Assembly (NCBI GenBank): GCA_036925085.1
Contig: JAUPFP010000017.1
Coordinates: 470,001 to 534,000, forward strand
Direction: 5' to 3'
DNA from: Brachycybe producta
Taxonomy: Eukaryota > Arthropoda > Diplopoda > Playtdesmida > Andrognathidae
Length of the DNA stretch: 64,000 nt
Shown: piece by piece, positions 23,278 through 34,122 of the stretch
How the letters are laid out: each line of letters starts with the position of its first letter
Position numbering within the stretch: position 1 is the first letter of the stretch
Position numbers and translations under genes: made by a program
Notes under the pieces: generated by a model
Seen by the model: the letters and a program-made list of their open reading frames with translations, nothing else
Databases searched by the model: none
Told to the model about the DNA's origin: nothing

Positions 23278-23999
23278 GGTGGCGCTGATCAAGCGCCAAA
23301 TTGAACAAGCGTCAAATTGAATAAGCGCCAAATTGAACAAGCGCCATGAAGGTGGCGCTGATCAAGCGCCAAATTGAACAAACGCCAATCTGAATAAACG
23401 CCAAATGGAACAAACGCCAAACTGAATAAAAGCCAAATGGAACAAACGCCAAACTGAATAAGCGCCAAATGGAACAAACGCCAAACTGAACAAATGCCAA
23501 ACTGAATAACCGCCAAAATGTGATAAACACATTGTTAGGTTAGGTTTGGTTAGGTTAGGTTTGGTTAGGTTAAGTTAGGTTTGGTTAAGTTAGGTTTGGT
23601 TAAGTTAGGTTTGGTTAGGTTAGGATTGCTTAGGTTAGGATTGGTTAGGTTAGGATTGGTTTGGTTAGGATTGGTTTGGTTAGGATTGGTTAGGTTAGTT
23701 TAGCATGTTCTGTTTGTAAATCTGCATAGTCTGACGTCTATAAAAGCTCACAATATTTGGACCATCAGAATTTACAAAGAACCTAAATAACCGCCAAACT
23801 GAATAAACGCCAAATGGAACAAACGCCAAACTGAATAAGCGCCAACTGGAACAAACGCCAAACTGATCAAGCGCCAAATGGAAGAAACGCCAAACTGAAT
23901 AAAAGCCAAAAATTTGGCGGTTATTCGGTTTGGCGTTTGTTCCATTTGGCGCTTATTCAGTTTGGCGTTTGTTCAATTTGGCGCTTATTCAGTCGCCCC
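23278..23999. mobile_element. hAT-like element with minisatellite-array inverted ends
   Basis: An exact 8-bp direct repeat GAAATGAA flanks it (23270-23277 and 24000-24007). The left end GGTGGCGCTGATCAAGCGCC mirrors the right end, whose reverse complement starts GGGGCGACTGAATAAGCGCC. From each end inward run arrays of a 16-bp unit, alternating ACGCCAAACTGAATAA and GCGCCAAATGGAACAA. One array covers 23278-23518 and another of the same orientation 23787-23908; 23909-23999 is inverted. A TTAGG-like array lies between. A 71-bp step repeats the GGTGGCGCTGATC start (23278 and 23349). Non-coding. Confidence 0.8.
23536..23700 (+). repeat. TTAGG/TTTGG degenerate tandem array
   Basis: Alternating GGTTAGGTTAGGTTTGG units for about 165 bases, drifting to GGATTGG units at the right. 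Although TTAGG is the arthropod telomere repeat, the units are irregular and internal to a transposon-like element, so I do not call a telomere. Confidence 0.8.
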
Positions 24000-24270
24000 G
24001 AAATGAATGCTTTATTTTGTGTTCCTTTATGGATTACACTGAGTGCTAACTAACACTATTTCATATATATGTACATGTAGTAGGATATTCTTGACTGTGG
24101 TATGGGTTAATTTATATTGTATTTCATATGTTTTAGGAGTAGTATTGTCTTAATGTGCTTATTAATTGTATAGCTTTATTACCGAAATTTGCCGGTATTA
24201 ACGGTTTCGATAATGCTGCACTACCGAAAAAACCGGTAATGCTTTAAGGTGACCGGTAATGGAAACCCTA

Positions 24271-26782
24271 GAGTTTATAAATCAGCTATTCATAAACGAC
24301 CTTAATTTAAATAATAATAAAAAAACAATCCGATTTTAATTTTATTTTCTAATAAAAAGAAGTTATGTTTTTTTTTTTCGTTCTAGTTTTTAGTGGCGAG
24401 ATTTTGTACAAAACTGCTTATAGTGATTTAAGCTACGTCCAATGAACTCTTTTTGTTATAAAATGTTTATTTACCAGGCTGTGGTTGGTACCAGTTCATT
24501 GAAGTTGCGATCTTGTGTTGATAGTTTGTTTTGCAGCAGGGGTTATTAAAGGGTTGACATGCCAGTGGTTATCTTTTTTTGAAATTCATATAAATCTGTA
24601 GTGCAAACCCCCCTTAGGTTATAACATTATTTTTCTTCACTTTTAGTATGAAATTGCCAACATATTTTGTGTTTTGGTGTCCCTTTTTTTCTACATTTAT
24701 TTTATTTAAATTATTCCAACTTGGAATTGTTATTCATAATAATAATAATAATAATATCATCACATGTTTTTGAATTGAGTTTTCTTGTGGCAAAATTATG
24801 TGTAGAAAATGTTTCAACTGTTTTATATTTTTGCTGAAGATTTGTCTCTTATTGTTGCCTCAGGATGACAATGTTTCTAATTTTATTTCCACACTCCAAA
24901 TATTAAGAGACACTGCTTGCATTTGTGAAGTCTTCTCAGCTTTTCTCTTTTAATGTTATTTTGCATGTTTTTTTGGCCGTTTTTCAGTGGTCTCTAAGCG
25001 AACATTAAAATCCTTGGCACTTGCCCATGGTTAATTGTCAACATTGAGAGACCAAAACGTACAGAAATGAGTATCTATTTGTTTGTTGGTCTGGTAATTT
25101 AGTTTGTTTCTGTTGGTCATTTTCCTAGTTAACTGCCAAAATTAACTCAAAAACTGCAACTATTATAAGTATAACAATGTGCACAGTGTAGTATATGTAT
25201 GTTAAATATTACTGTATAATAGACTATGTGCCACACTCATTATCAATCATATTATAACACAAATATAAAGTTATCTTATCTGTTTTTGTTTAGTTTTACT
25301 GCCATCATTTGAATAATATTTTTGTTATTCTCTCAGAAAATGAATGTGTTTTCTTCTCTTCATTCTTCTTCTGTTGTGTTTGTGTGTAGTAGTGTGCGTG
25401 TATGTATGCTTGTTTGCACGTGTTGTCCACATTGCCTTTTTGCTTTTGTTTCTCTCTCACTCTGTCTTTCTGGTCTTCTCTTAATTGTAATCAGTGTCAT
25501 ATTTATTTATATGCAGATGCTTGTAAATTATCCAAATGGCTCTTTTTCTGTATACAAAATGTAAGGTTTATTGTGTTAGTGGTTATGTGTAGGCCGCCTT
25601 TTACATGTTGTATGTATTGTATTATTACATAACCCAGGGGCCATGTGGTTAACGTGTCTGTTGCTTTTATATGAACATAGCTAAATTTGGCCCCAAAAAG
25701 TTTCTATAAAATAAATTTTGTCTTTGTTCTTTTCGTTGTTTATTTATTTTATTTTATTTTTTTCTTCTTCTTCTTCTTCTTCTTCTTTCATATCCGCCAG
25801 AGAAAGTAATTATATTTAGGTAATTAGGGTGTCTGGCATGAAATTGAAAGAAGAGTGTTTGGTGGTCAAAATGAAGATTGTGACTCCAGGTGGTGTGCTT
25901 TCAATGAAATTCGGGAAAAAGGGTCAAGATGAGAGAGGGCCATGCACAAATGTTTCTTTAGCATTAATAATATTAGACTTTGTAGTAATGAGTTAAATAA
26001 GTTTGTAACTTTTTCGGTATGAGAACTTGTAATAAAGGGTTATCTGTAGTTTTTATCAACTTTTGTAATCTTAACTCTGGATTTTTGTTGTTGTTGTTGT
26101 TGTTGTCGTTGTTTCCAAAGTTGGAAAACTTAAAAGGAAAAACATACAAATGTCCAGAGCATTTTTTTCTTTTCTTTCAAAAGTGCTAGACTTTTCTATT
26201 GATGTAAATAACTAACTTTGATCATAAATGTACAAAGCTGTTGTTTTTTTGTTGTTGCTGATGTTGTTGCTAGAATTGCTATTGTTGATGGGTTTTGAAT
26301 GGGATTTTGTGGAATGCGGGTTTGATATTTTACAAGGATGTACTGTATATGTTACGTGTGCCCCATAGCCCATAAGATGCAGACGATAACTGAGGACTTA
26401 GTGTTGGAGATTGTTGCTGTTTGACACGTTATTTCTTTTGGGTAGTATTGGGTGATTATCAAAAAGCTTTTGTTTAACGTGCTAACCAATATGTTTGCCC
26501 TTCTCCTCCCCCCCCCCCCCCGCTTCCTCCTCATTTTTGTTATCTCTCTATTTATGTGTCTGTAATTTGGGTGTTTGTTTTCAAATATTCTTTTCGCAGA
26601 AAGATTTTTTTTTTCTTCTTTCAAGTTTCTGGTGATTGTGGATTTGGCTACTGGCTTTTTAGGTTGGTCAGATAGATACAATTAGTCTAAATAAACGCTA
26701 AACTAAACAAAAAAAAAGTATAGAAAATAAAACTAAGCAACAGTTAAAAAAAACACGTGCTAAACTAAACAAAAATCTACAC
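24271..26782. other. AT-rich spacer with simple repeats
   Basis: Holds an (AAT)n tract near 24738, a (TTC)n tract near 25763, a (TTG)n tract near 26085 and a C14 run near 26509. The short open frames near 25322-25632 and 26352-26681 have no recognised domains. No gene seen. Confidence 0.45.
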
Positions 26783-27083
26783 CAGTGGTTTCCAAAGCTT
26801 TTTTGCTGAAGAAATTGCGGCACACACATAATAAAACTCACGGCACACTAGTGAGCCACAGTGTACACTCTTTTGGAAACCATTGTACTAATGCGTACAT
26901 GTAATAGGAAAGTTTGGTTTATTTTGCTGTTTTTTTTTCTAATAATTTTAAAATTTATTTGAAAATATAGTCTATTAAATTATATTAACACATTGGATAT
27001 AACGTCCAAAATTTCTAGTTACACCTATAGCCAAATTAACGGCACACTAGTGAGCCACACCGCATACCCTTTGCGTATCACTG
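26783..27083. mobile_element. hAT-like MITE, 301 bp
   Basis: The left end CAGTGGTTTCCAAAGC and the right end (reverse complement CAGTGATACGCAAAGG) are the widespread hAT CAGTGGTTCCCAAA type. The flanks ATCTACAC (26775-26782) and ATCTACAA (27084-27091) match at 7 of 8 bases. An internal direct repeat CGGCACACTAGTGAGCCACA occurs twice. Confidence 0.85.
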
Positions 27084-28358
27084 ATCTACAAAAAAAACAA
27101 ATGCTGAATCAATCTGCTTCAATGCATCATCATTAGAAGGAAAAATATTTTACGTTTTGAAAGCAACTTTAACTTTAAGTAAGGTTCTTTAGAAACTAGA
27201 AGAGTAATTTGAATCCTTACCGTGCATTTTCCTCTGATTAATAACGAGTGTTAGATTGGGGGGGGGGGGGGTGGAAGCGAGAGGGCATTAACTGAGGATT
27301 TTAACTGAATGCAATCTCCTCCTAATAGCTAGCTGACCTGGATTATCACCGAGTTGAAATTTAATCGTTAATTTTAACATCATAATTAAAAGTTTATAAA
27401 AAAAAAAAGTCTCGAGAGTCATTTCTATAAATTTTCATTTAATTTGAAACTGTGGCAAAAACCCAATTTACCTATGTATAAGCTACGTTTAATTACTTTA
27501 TATGTCATTTGGATAATTATTTTGTTCTGTTTTGTTTATTAAACTTTAAAAACTATATATTTTAAAATTAAAGTAATTATTTAAATAATGTCATTTTTTC
27601 AAACACTAGTTTTTGTATGTTAAATGATTTTGTTGAAGTTTAATTTTAAATCTACAATGTTTCAAATATATTTCTATTTTCTGCATTGTAATCAGTTCTG
27701 ATTTAAAATACTGAAAATTTAATTGATTCCTTTTTTCATTTATATATTTTTAAATTGTTTGAGATGTTTGATTTGTGCGGGGTATTCTAAAAAAAGTTGT
27801 TTAATTCATCTTTTACTTGGCAATATATCAGCTTATAAAGAATTCAAAGCTCTAGAAGCTTTGCTCTGAGGTAACTTTATGCAAAAAAAGCTTCTTTAAA
27901 TTGCTATTTAGGAAAACCTTAAATTGGCTCATTAATTGGGATAATATTTGGAATCTGTATCCCCTACTTAAGTGTGTGTGTGTGGGGAGGGGGGAGTTGG
28001 AAATGTAATGAGGTGATTATACAAAAATTAGTTTCACTTTATGCGACACCTGGTGACCCGAAAACATGAAGTGTTTTATTATTATGTTTGTAGTTTTTAC
28101 ATTTATGTTGTGTTTTTTAGATTTTTATTTGTATATTTGCCGTTTTCCTTTTTTATAATTTTATTATTATTATTATTGCCGACAAATATCAGTAATATAT
28201 TTTTTAAATGCATTTGTGGTAATCGCAGCCTGTAATTTAAAATAAGCCTTCCACAATTTATACTCTTAAATGATAAATCGAAAGGAATTTAGTTTACATT
28301 GTAATAGATCTCTAATGAAAAAAAGTTTTTCCTCTACTTTTACCATGTGGTTCGGGGT
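27084..28358. other. AT-rich spacer, no gene seen
   Basis: Strongly AT-rich with a G13 run near 27258 and a GT/G-rich stretch near 27975. No ORF with a recognisable domain and no clear repeat boundary. Confidence 0.4.
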
Positions 28359-29175
28359 TTTATGTGTAAGGATTACCCACCACGTTCGTGCAGCCAAACA
28401 TTACAAAACCCCAGTTTGCAATTTCAGTGACTCCTAGCAATCATCTGGTGAATGTCGCTTCCAGTGGTCAATGCGTAGCATGCTCGACCTTACTAAGGTG
28501 GTCACTTGTAACGACTCGACTTGGTCGCCACAACACCCCGGCAAAACCAAACCGTCTTACCGTCCGCTGACTCCCTTTGGGACGGATCGAAGCGCTGGCT
28601 AGCCCGTTTCTTGTACCATCTGTGGTCCAGGCTAACGCTTGTCGGAAGTCGAGTCCCCATCGATCGACGGACGAAAGGCCGACGAACAAGACAGAATCCA
28701 CGGTAAATCCCCGGTGGATCTTACCATGGATACCGAAGCGAAGTACCGGCCGATAACGACGGAAACAGGACGGTGATGGGCCGGTGTATCCCCACCGGCA
28801 GAACCCCACCCTCCCCACGGATACTTCCCCAATAAATCTACACGGACACAGTGTGTATGATGTAAATAAAAAGATAATTTACTCAAACAAATAAATTAAA
28901 CACTCAATTAATAAGCACTCTTCTGCTGTACAAATGATCCAGCAGAGAGACACCAAAAACAGCCAACAAAGAACAAAGAAGAATGATGATGGTGGCCATC
29001 TTGGTAACCCACAAAACACAAGCACATCCTTTCTCTTCCAGGGTTAAACACACTGCCCAGTATATAATGGTGCCACCCATATCGTCTGCCGGGCAGCCTA
29101 CTCTAGCCAGCCTAACAGACGACAACAGGAGATTTAGTCTTGCTCCCAAGAGGAGCAAAACTGGGTCGTCACACA
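28359..29175. other. GC/CpG-rich island of unknown identity
   Basis: About 800 bases, much richer in G+C and CpG than the flanks, with sharp edges. On the minus strand it looks like a promoter plus leader: TATA at about 29061-29067, then a CCAAGATGGCC context with ATG at 28999. That ATG opens only a 31-residue hydrophobic frame. The right edge read on minus starts TGTGACGACCCAG, which resembles an LTR start, but I find no matching target duplication, poly(A) signal or second copy. A solo LTR or part of a retroelement is possible; so is a host CpG island. Confidence 0.45.
29061..29067 (-). promoter_or_regulatory. Possible TATA box, minus strand
   Basis: On the minus strand CCATTATATACTGGGC lies about 65 bases upstream of the ATG at 28999, which sits in an AAGATGGC context typical of YY1-type initiator regions. 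The sequence is near-palindromic, so direction is not certain. Confidence 0.3.
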
Positions 29176-30251
29176 CTATTGTCGCTTTTGCGCAAAACAG
29201 TAATAATGCATTCAAATATACACCTAATTTTGCAAAGGAGACATACTTCCGACACTAGTTTTCAAATAAAGCCATCACCTCTAAAATTCTCTAATGGTTT
29301 GGTTCGATTTGAGGAACTGCAATGTTGGTATCAGATTGGGAAGCTCGGTCATTATTAGTTTGTAACAAAACAATGGATGGAATCCTTCCTCCCTCCCCCC
29401 CCCCCTCCGCTCTTCCATTCTTGTGGCAAAACCGTGAAGAATGTTTTCATGAATATTCATGTGGTTAACAAAATGTGTCTATATAATGAACAAGATAATT
29501 TCTTTATTCTTTCGATTAAATGGCTGAGTGTTGGGAATAATGACATTGTTGGGTGTCGTACTCTTTACAATATAATCTGGAGGCTGGAAATCTTTGTCTC
29601 CATTCTCACCATTTCTATCAATCAGTGTGTGTTCTTTCTTCAAAGAAAATTCCATAAACTGAAAATTTGTCGTTCTATTGAAAAATCCAAATCAAGTGTC
29701 ACACAATGGGTGGTATGAATAAAACCGAGTACTTTCGTTTTTCTCAAGTTTTTGGAGAAAGTGCTCGACTTGGTATGATTGAAATGAGCGAGCATTTACT
29801 CAAACTGAGAGAACTTTATCATGTTGTGAGGATTTGCTCCAACTGTGAGCAGTTGCCTCATTTTCGTATCAATAAAAATGAGTAAGTTCTCTGTAAGTTG
29901 AGTAATTTCTCCAGATTTTGTTAGGTACCTCCTGAGGATACTTACATTTCTTGAGAACGGGTTTTATACAGGTTTCATAAGCAAGAAGGTGGAGATAATG
30001 ATTATGAACATTTGGGGTGGTTGTGAAACTAAAAAATGGATAACTGACACATCCTTTGACTCAGAAACATAAAAATAACGGCTTGTTCGTCCATATAATG
30101 TGTAGATTATTTTTTTATCTGATGACATTTTCTTGTATTCCATCCGGTTTTTAAGTTATTTTACTTTTTAGAAAGAAACAGCTAAAAATCTAACGTTGAA
30201 GGTAATGCTGCACGTCATCTCTTGACATCAAAATGTCACAGGAGCCTAATG
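29176..30251. other. Spacer, no gene seen
   Basis: A 113-codon plus-strand frame (29377-29718) starts in a C-rich run and has no recognised domain. A short segment around 29740-29890 is rich in ACTC and GAGTA motifs. No supported feature. Confidence 0.4.
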
Positions 30252-31092
30252 CCTTGTACACACACGAGTTAAATGAATTCAAATGAAATGTGTTGAGGTG
30301 AATTATACGGAATCCAGTTAAGGACATTGAACCAAATAAATTATTATTATTACTAGTGGGGTAACCCGTCATAAATGACGGGAGCGAAATTCACAGGCAA
30401 TTGTGCCCAGCATTAGAATTTCTTTTCCTCCGCCCTTTTATGACGTCACACCAAGTAACAAACCAATTAGAAATTGATGACGTTCATAAAAGGGCTGAGC
30501 AAAAGAAATTCTAATGCTGGGCACAATTGCCTATGATAAACTGTAGTTTAATTTTGCTACTATTATCCCCTCCCCTTTTTATGTTTGAAAGATAAAATGA
30601 GGTTTTCATTTTCTCTGGTGTGCGCACGCGCGTCGTTTTTTTTTCTTTTTTTTTACTCCTTTCATTTCAATTTCAGTCACCCCCTCCCACTTTTTCTCTC
30701 TCCACGTTTCTCTCTCCCCCTCTACACTTTATAAACCTTTTCCCCTTTCCAATTTAATATCATCTAGTTCTTGGATGGGAAGGGTGCAACATATAGTTGA
30801 CCTTGAGAAAAAAAAAAGCAGTTCATTTATTCAAATTTATATAAGTTCCTACGTTACACACACACAGACCTGGGGTATTATATATATAATAATATTATTA
30901 ATATTTTAAATTGAATTACTAAATTAATATTTTGTCAAATAGTTTATATACTTTATTTAAGTATTAACTCAATATTTTTAGATTATTAACTGAATAAATT
31001 GAATTCGACATAATGTTTGTTTGCCCTTCACAGGGCTCTGTAGAACCACGTTTATTATTTAAATGCAATTAAATTATCAGGTGTGTACTAGG
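30252..31092. mobile_element. Dispersed repeat H copy 1, interrupted by Helitron 2
   Basis: The ends mirror each other around GTACACAC: left CCTTGTACACACACGAGTTA, right GTGTGTACTAGG. An inverted, Helitron-free copy lies at 53152-53424 and shares GAATTATACGGAATCCA, GTATTAACTCAATATTTT and other blocks. No coding capacity or firm target duplication. Probably a TIR MITE. Confidence 0.6.
30353..30875 (-). mobile_element. Non-autonomous Helitron 2
   Basis: Same 3' end as Helitron 1 (hairpin CCCGTCA/TGACGGG then CTAG). It is bounded by A at 30352 and T at 30876; the 5' end reads CCCC on the minus strand instead of TCCC, a single change. It carries the intact palindromic module at 30392-30534, with TGACGTCA at 30441-30448 and CCAAT at 30463-30467. 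Inserted in repeat H. Confidence 0.75.
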
Positions 31093-31225
31093 TATTAGGG
31101 AGAACTTACATTACCAGAGTAAATACTCTGTTTACTTATCATAACTTTATTCATACAGAAATTGAGTAAATTCTCATTTCTTGAGAAAGTACTGACTCTT
31201 CAGTAATGCTCAACTTTATTAATAT

Positions 31226-31480
31226 CACCCAATGTCTTCGCATGTACAGACTCGTATTTTTGGTCATTTGTACCTAAGGTGATTCGTCACTAGAATTTAC
31301 TTCCAGAAGAAGTATGGCGAACATTTTGATTTATGGAATTTATGCTGGTGCTGCTGAACAAGGGTCTTTCTGGGAGTGTTCACAGAGTAATTATTCAAAT
31401 TCATATTCAAACTCGCCTTTAAATTTGACCATCTTGCAAGTAATTGTCCCAACCAAGCTCTGAAAGCGTTTCTATTGCAC
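31226..31480 (+). pseudogene. LINE C-terminal fragment (copy 1), decayed
   Basis: Shares blocks with 55140-55277: TATTTTTGGTCATTTGTACC, then GAATTTACTTCCAGA. In the better copy these encode a reverse-transcriptase-element C-terminal motif of the type WNLLPEDV. Here stops and frame changes break it. Similarity continues to an ATTATTCAAAT block near 31390. Confidence 0.45.
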
Positions 31481-31797
31481 TCTTAGTATAGATCTACTCA
31501 TAATTACCACACACAAAACTAGCAGACCTACAGTATGTTGAACCGTTTCAATGATTATTATTAGACGGGACTACTTATTCTGATAGAAGTGTCGATATAT
31601 TTACTTCTACGCAGGATTTACACCTAAAGCATATGGGATTTGACATCAGAATACAATTGAAAATAAAGGGATATGGACAGAGCCAATGTTATGTCCTCCA
31701 ACATTTGTATTGGAATAAATAGTGTCGTGTAATAGATCTAAGCCTCAATTAAATGATCTAACGCCACAATGTTCGGATTCCTCATGGTATTACAATA

Positions 31798-32144
31798 CTA
31801 GTGGGGTAACCCGTCATAAATGACAGGAGCAAAATTCACAGGCATTTGTGTGCATGCGCGTCGTTTTTTTTTTCTTTTTTTACTCCTTTCATTTCAATTT
31901 CAGTCACCCCCTCCCACTTTTCTCAATGTCCCCTTCTACACTTTCCAACCTTTTCCCCTCACCCCCTCCCACTTTTCTCTCTCTCTCCCCCCTTCTACAC
32001 TTTCCAAAGGAAGAGTTCAACATATAGTTGACCTTGAGAAAAAAAAACGGTTAATTTATTCAAATTTAAATAAATTCCGACGTGCTTCAATGGTTTTGTA
32101 CAGTTACTCCACACGCACACACACACACACAGAGAGACCTGGGA
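31798..32144 (-). mobile_element. Non-autonomous Helitron 3
   Basis: Same hairpin and CTAG end, bounded by A31797 and T32145, with the minus-strand 5' end TCCCAGGTCTCTC. It lacks the palindromic module present in Helitrons 1 and 2, jumping from AATTCACAGGCA directly to the TGCATGCGCGTCG segment, so it is an internal deletion form. Confidence 0.75.
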
Positions 32145-32158
32145 TATTATATATATAA

Positions 32159-32488
32159 CTAGTGGGGTAACCCGTCATAAATGACGGGAGCAAAATTCAC
32201 AGGCAATTGTGCGCATGAGCGTCGTTTTTTCCTTTTTTTTACTTTTTTCATTTCAATTTCAGTCACCCCCTCCCACTTTTCTCTCTCTCTCCCCTTCTAC
32301 ACTTTCCAAACTTTTCCCCTCACCCCTCCCACTTTTCTATCTCTCTCTCCCCCCCCCCCCTTCTACACTTTCCAAAGGAAGAGTTCAACATATAGTTGAC
32401 CTTGAGAAAAAAAAACGGTTCATTTATTCAAATTTATATAAATTCCGACGTGCTTCAATGGTTTTTGTTGCTACACACAGACCTGGGA
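32159..32488 (-). mobile_element. Non-autonomous Helitron 4
   Basis: Same structure and same internal deletion as Helitron 3, bounded by A32158 and T32489. It lies only 14 bases after Helitron 3 in the same orientation. It retains the CT-rich tract and the GTTGACCTTGAG segment common to all copies. Confidence 0.75.
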
Positions 32489-32489
32489 T

Positions 32490-33568
32490 ATATATATATA
32501 TATAATAATTCTAGCTGTTGCTCCAAAGGACAAATTGTTTGCTGATTTTGCTAAATAGGGGAAAAAAATCATGTTTGTTGGTTTGTGGTTGTGTACAGAA
32601 CAAAAATGCAAATATAAAATGAAATAAATGAGGCAAAAATCTGTAAAGATGGTATATAAAGCTTGTAAATTTTAAGATTTTGAATATAGTTTTGTGACCC
32701 TAAAGGTATGTCTTGGTTGACAAACTGCCCATTATAATTGTAGCAGCAAATAAACCGAAATGCTTAACTTCAGAAGTAAGCAATTTCTGCGGTTCCAACT
32801 GCAATGGATTTTTATAAATTATAAGCATACTTGAAATTTCTTTTCGTAATCAGAATAACTTTTATTTTTTTGGTGGGGGGGGGGGAGGAAGTTAAAGGTA
32901 CTCGGTAGTTAAATTTTAATTATCAATTATTTTCAACAAAAGGACATGTTCGAGTACGTTTATGACTCAGTATCATCTCTGGAATCTTTTTTTGGTACTT
33001 TAATTTTTTTTTTATTCTACTGTTTTACCACTTTAATGTTCATTAGCTTCATTTTTTTCATTGACTGAATAATGGTGGAAAATGTTTTCCTTGTTGTTTG
33101 AATCATCATAAGAAAACGCATTAGGTCACATATAATAGTTTTTGCAACTCTTAAAATAAAGCATTTCTGTGAATTTTGCTTTAAAGTAAACGACAAAACG
33201 TAAAAATTCTTCAGCAATAATAGACCAATAAGGAATTTTAACTTGTCGCCACCTGTGCATTTCTTAAGAAAGAAATGATTAGGGTAAGAACATAGTGAAA
33301 CATTGACAAAAGCAGCGACTCTTAACCTTAAAACATATTCATTGCAGAGTCAATGTACTTTAGCATAGTAGAGCATCGAATAAATCTTGCATGAATTGAA
33401 TTTTATAAAAATCGACTTTTGGCCGTTTTTTGAAAAAAGCTAAGTCTATAGATTTGGTTTTTGCTTTATTTTTTTAATTTTAAAAATTATTGAATCTTTG
33501 TGTTTTTCCAAGCTTTTTTGGACTTAGGCTAAATTGCCTCTGGAGCAGAGGCAATTTAGAGCTTTTAC
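32490..33568. other. AT-rich spacer, no gene seen
   Basis: AT-rich with a G10 run near 32873. The short minus-strand frame at 33017-33217 has no recognised domain. Confidence 0.4.
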
Positions 33569-34045
33569 AGCAGGCATGTGCAACTTGATTAAAAGTGTGG
33601 GCTAGATAGCGAATTTAAAATATATCTGCAGGAAATACCATATGATGTTTATTGTAACGTATATAATCAGGGCCGGACTGGCTAGTGGTTGGCCCCACCG
33701 GCTATGAAATTGTGTTGGCCCCATTTTTTAATTTATTTATTTTTGGCCCCCATTTTCTTTTGGCCCCTAATTGACCGGCGATCGCCGGTCAGCCGGCCGG
33801 GCCAGTCCGGGCCTGTATATAATTTTTTAAAGTTCGCTTTATGAATAAAATTAAGTTAAGCTTGACAGATCAAATCAATCAATCATACGATCACTGTGAT
33901 TGGTTTTTTTGTTCTATTGCTGATGTAGGGTAGGTTTTGAAAATATGCTGGCAGGCCAGATTTAGTGAAATTTAGAAAACTCTTCATGAGCCTTATAAAT
34001 TCAGGGCGGGGCCAGATGCGGGCCGTGGTCTACACATTGCACATT
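33569..34045. mobile_element. Possible hAT-like element with nested MITE
   Basis: The left end CAGGCATGTGCAACTTG and a right-end ATGTGCAA mirror, together with GGGC/GGCCGTGG motifs, resemble the common hAT CAGGCATGGGCAAAC ends. No target duplication was found, so the boundaries are tentative. It encloses the MITE at 33667-33815. Confidence 0.35.
33667..33815. mobile_element. hAT-like MITE, 149 bp
   Basis: Perfect 15-bp inverted ends: CAGGGCCGGACTGGC at the left and its complement ending CCCGGGCCTG-type at the right (33801-33815). The flanks end TATAAT on both sides (33661-33666 and 33818-33823), a partial 8-bp duplication. The inner sequence has a second palindrome, CCGGCGATCGCCGG. Confidence 0.85.
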
Positions 34046-34122
34046 TATGGTTCAGATTTTCTTTGAGGGGAATTCCTAAACGGAATTTCCCCATTTTCCT
34101 GTGGCTCACAGTCCATCATCAT

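Larger units (their letters stand above)
22321..24270. mobile_element. hAT-like MITE, family D copy 1, interrupted twice
   Basis: The left end TAGGGTTTTCATTACCGGT mirrors the right end (reverse complement TAGGGTTTCCATTACCGGT). The flanks share AGTTTAT (22314-22320 and 24272-24278), seven bases of an 8-bp duplication. Both ends are dense in ACCGGT and TACCGG motifs. A second copy at 57226-61207 has a perfect 8-bp duplication. This copy is enlarged by a Helitron (22472-23038) and an array-ended element (23278-23999). No transposase seen. Confidence 0.85.

Noticed and set aside
23536..23700. TTAGG-like array as a telomere or interstitial telomere
   Set aside because: Units are irregular (TTTGG, TTAAG and ATTGG variants) and the array lies inside a transposed unit with its own target duplication.
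23278..23999. CRISPR-like array
   Set aside because: Units are contiguous 16-bp tandem repeats without spacers, in eukaryotic-type DNA.
28904..29215. 103-codon minus-strand frame in the GC-rich island as a gene
   Set aside because: It spans the TATA-like site and has no recognisable domain; only the last 31 codons follow a plausible start.
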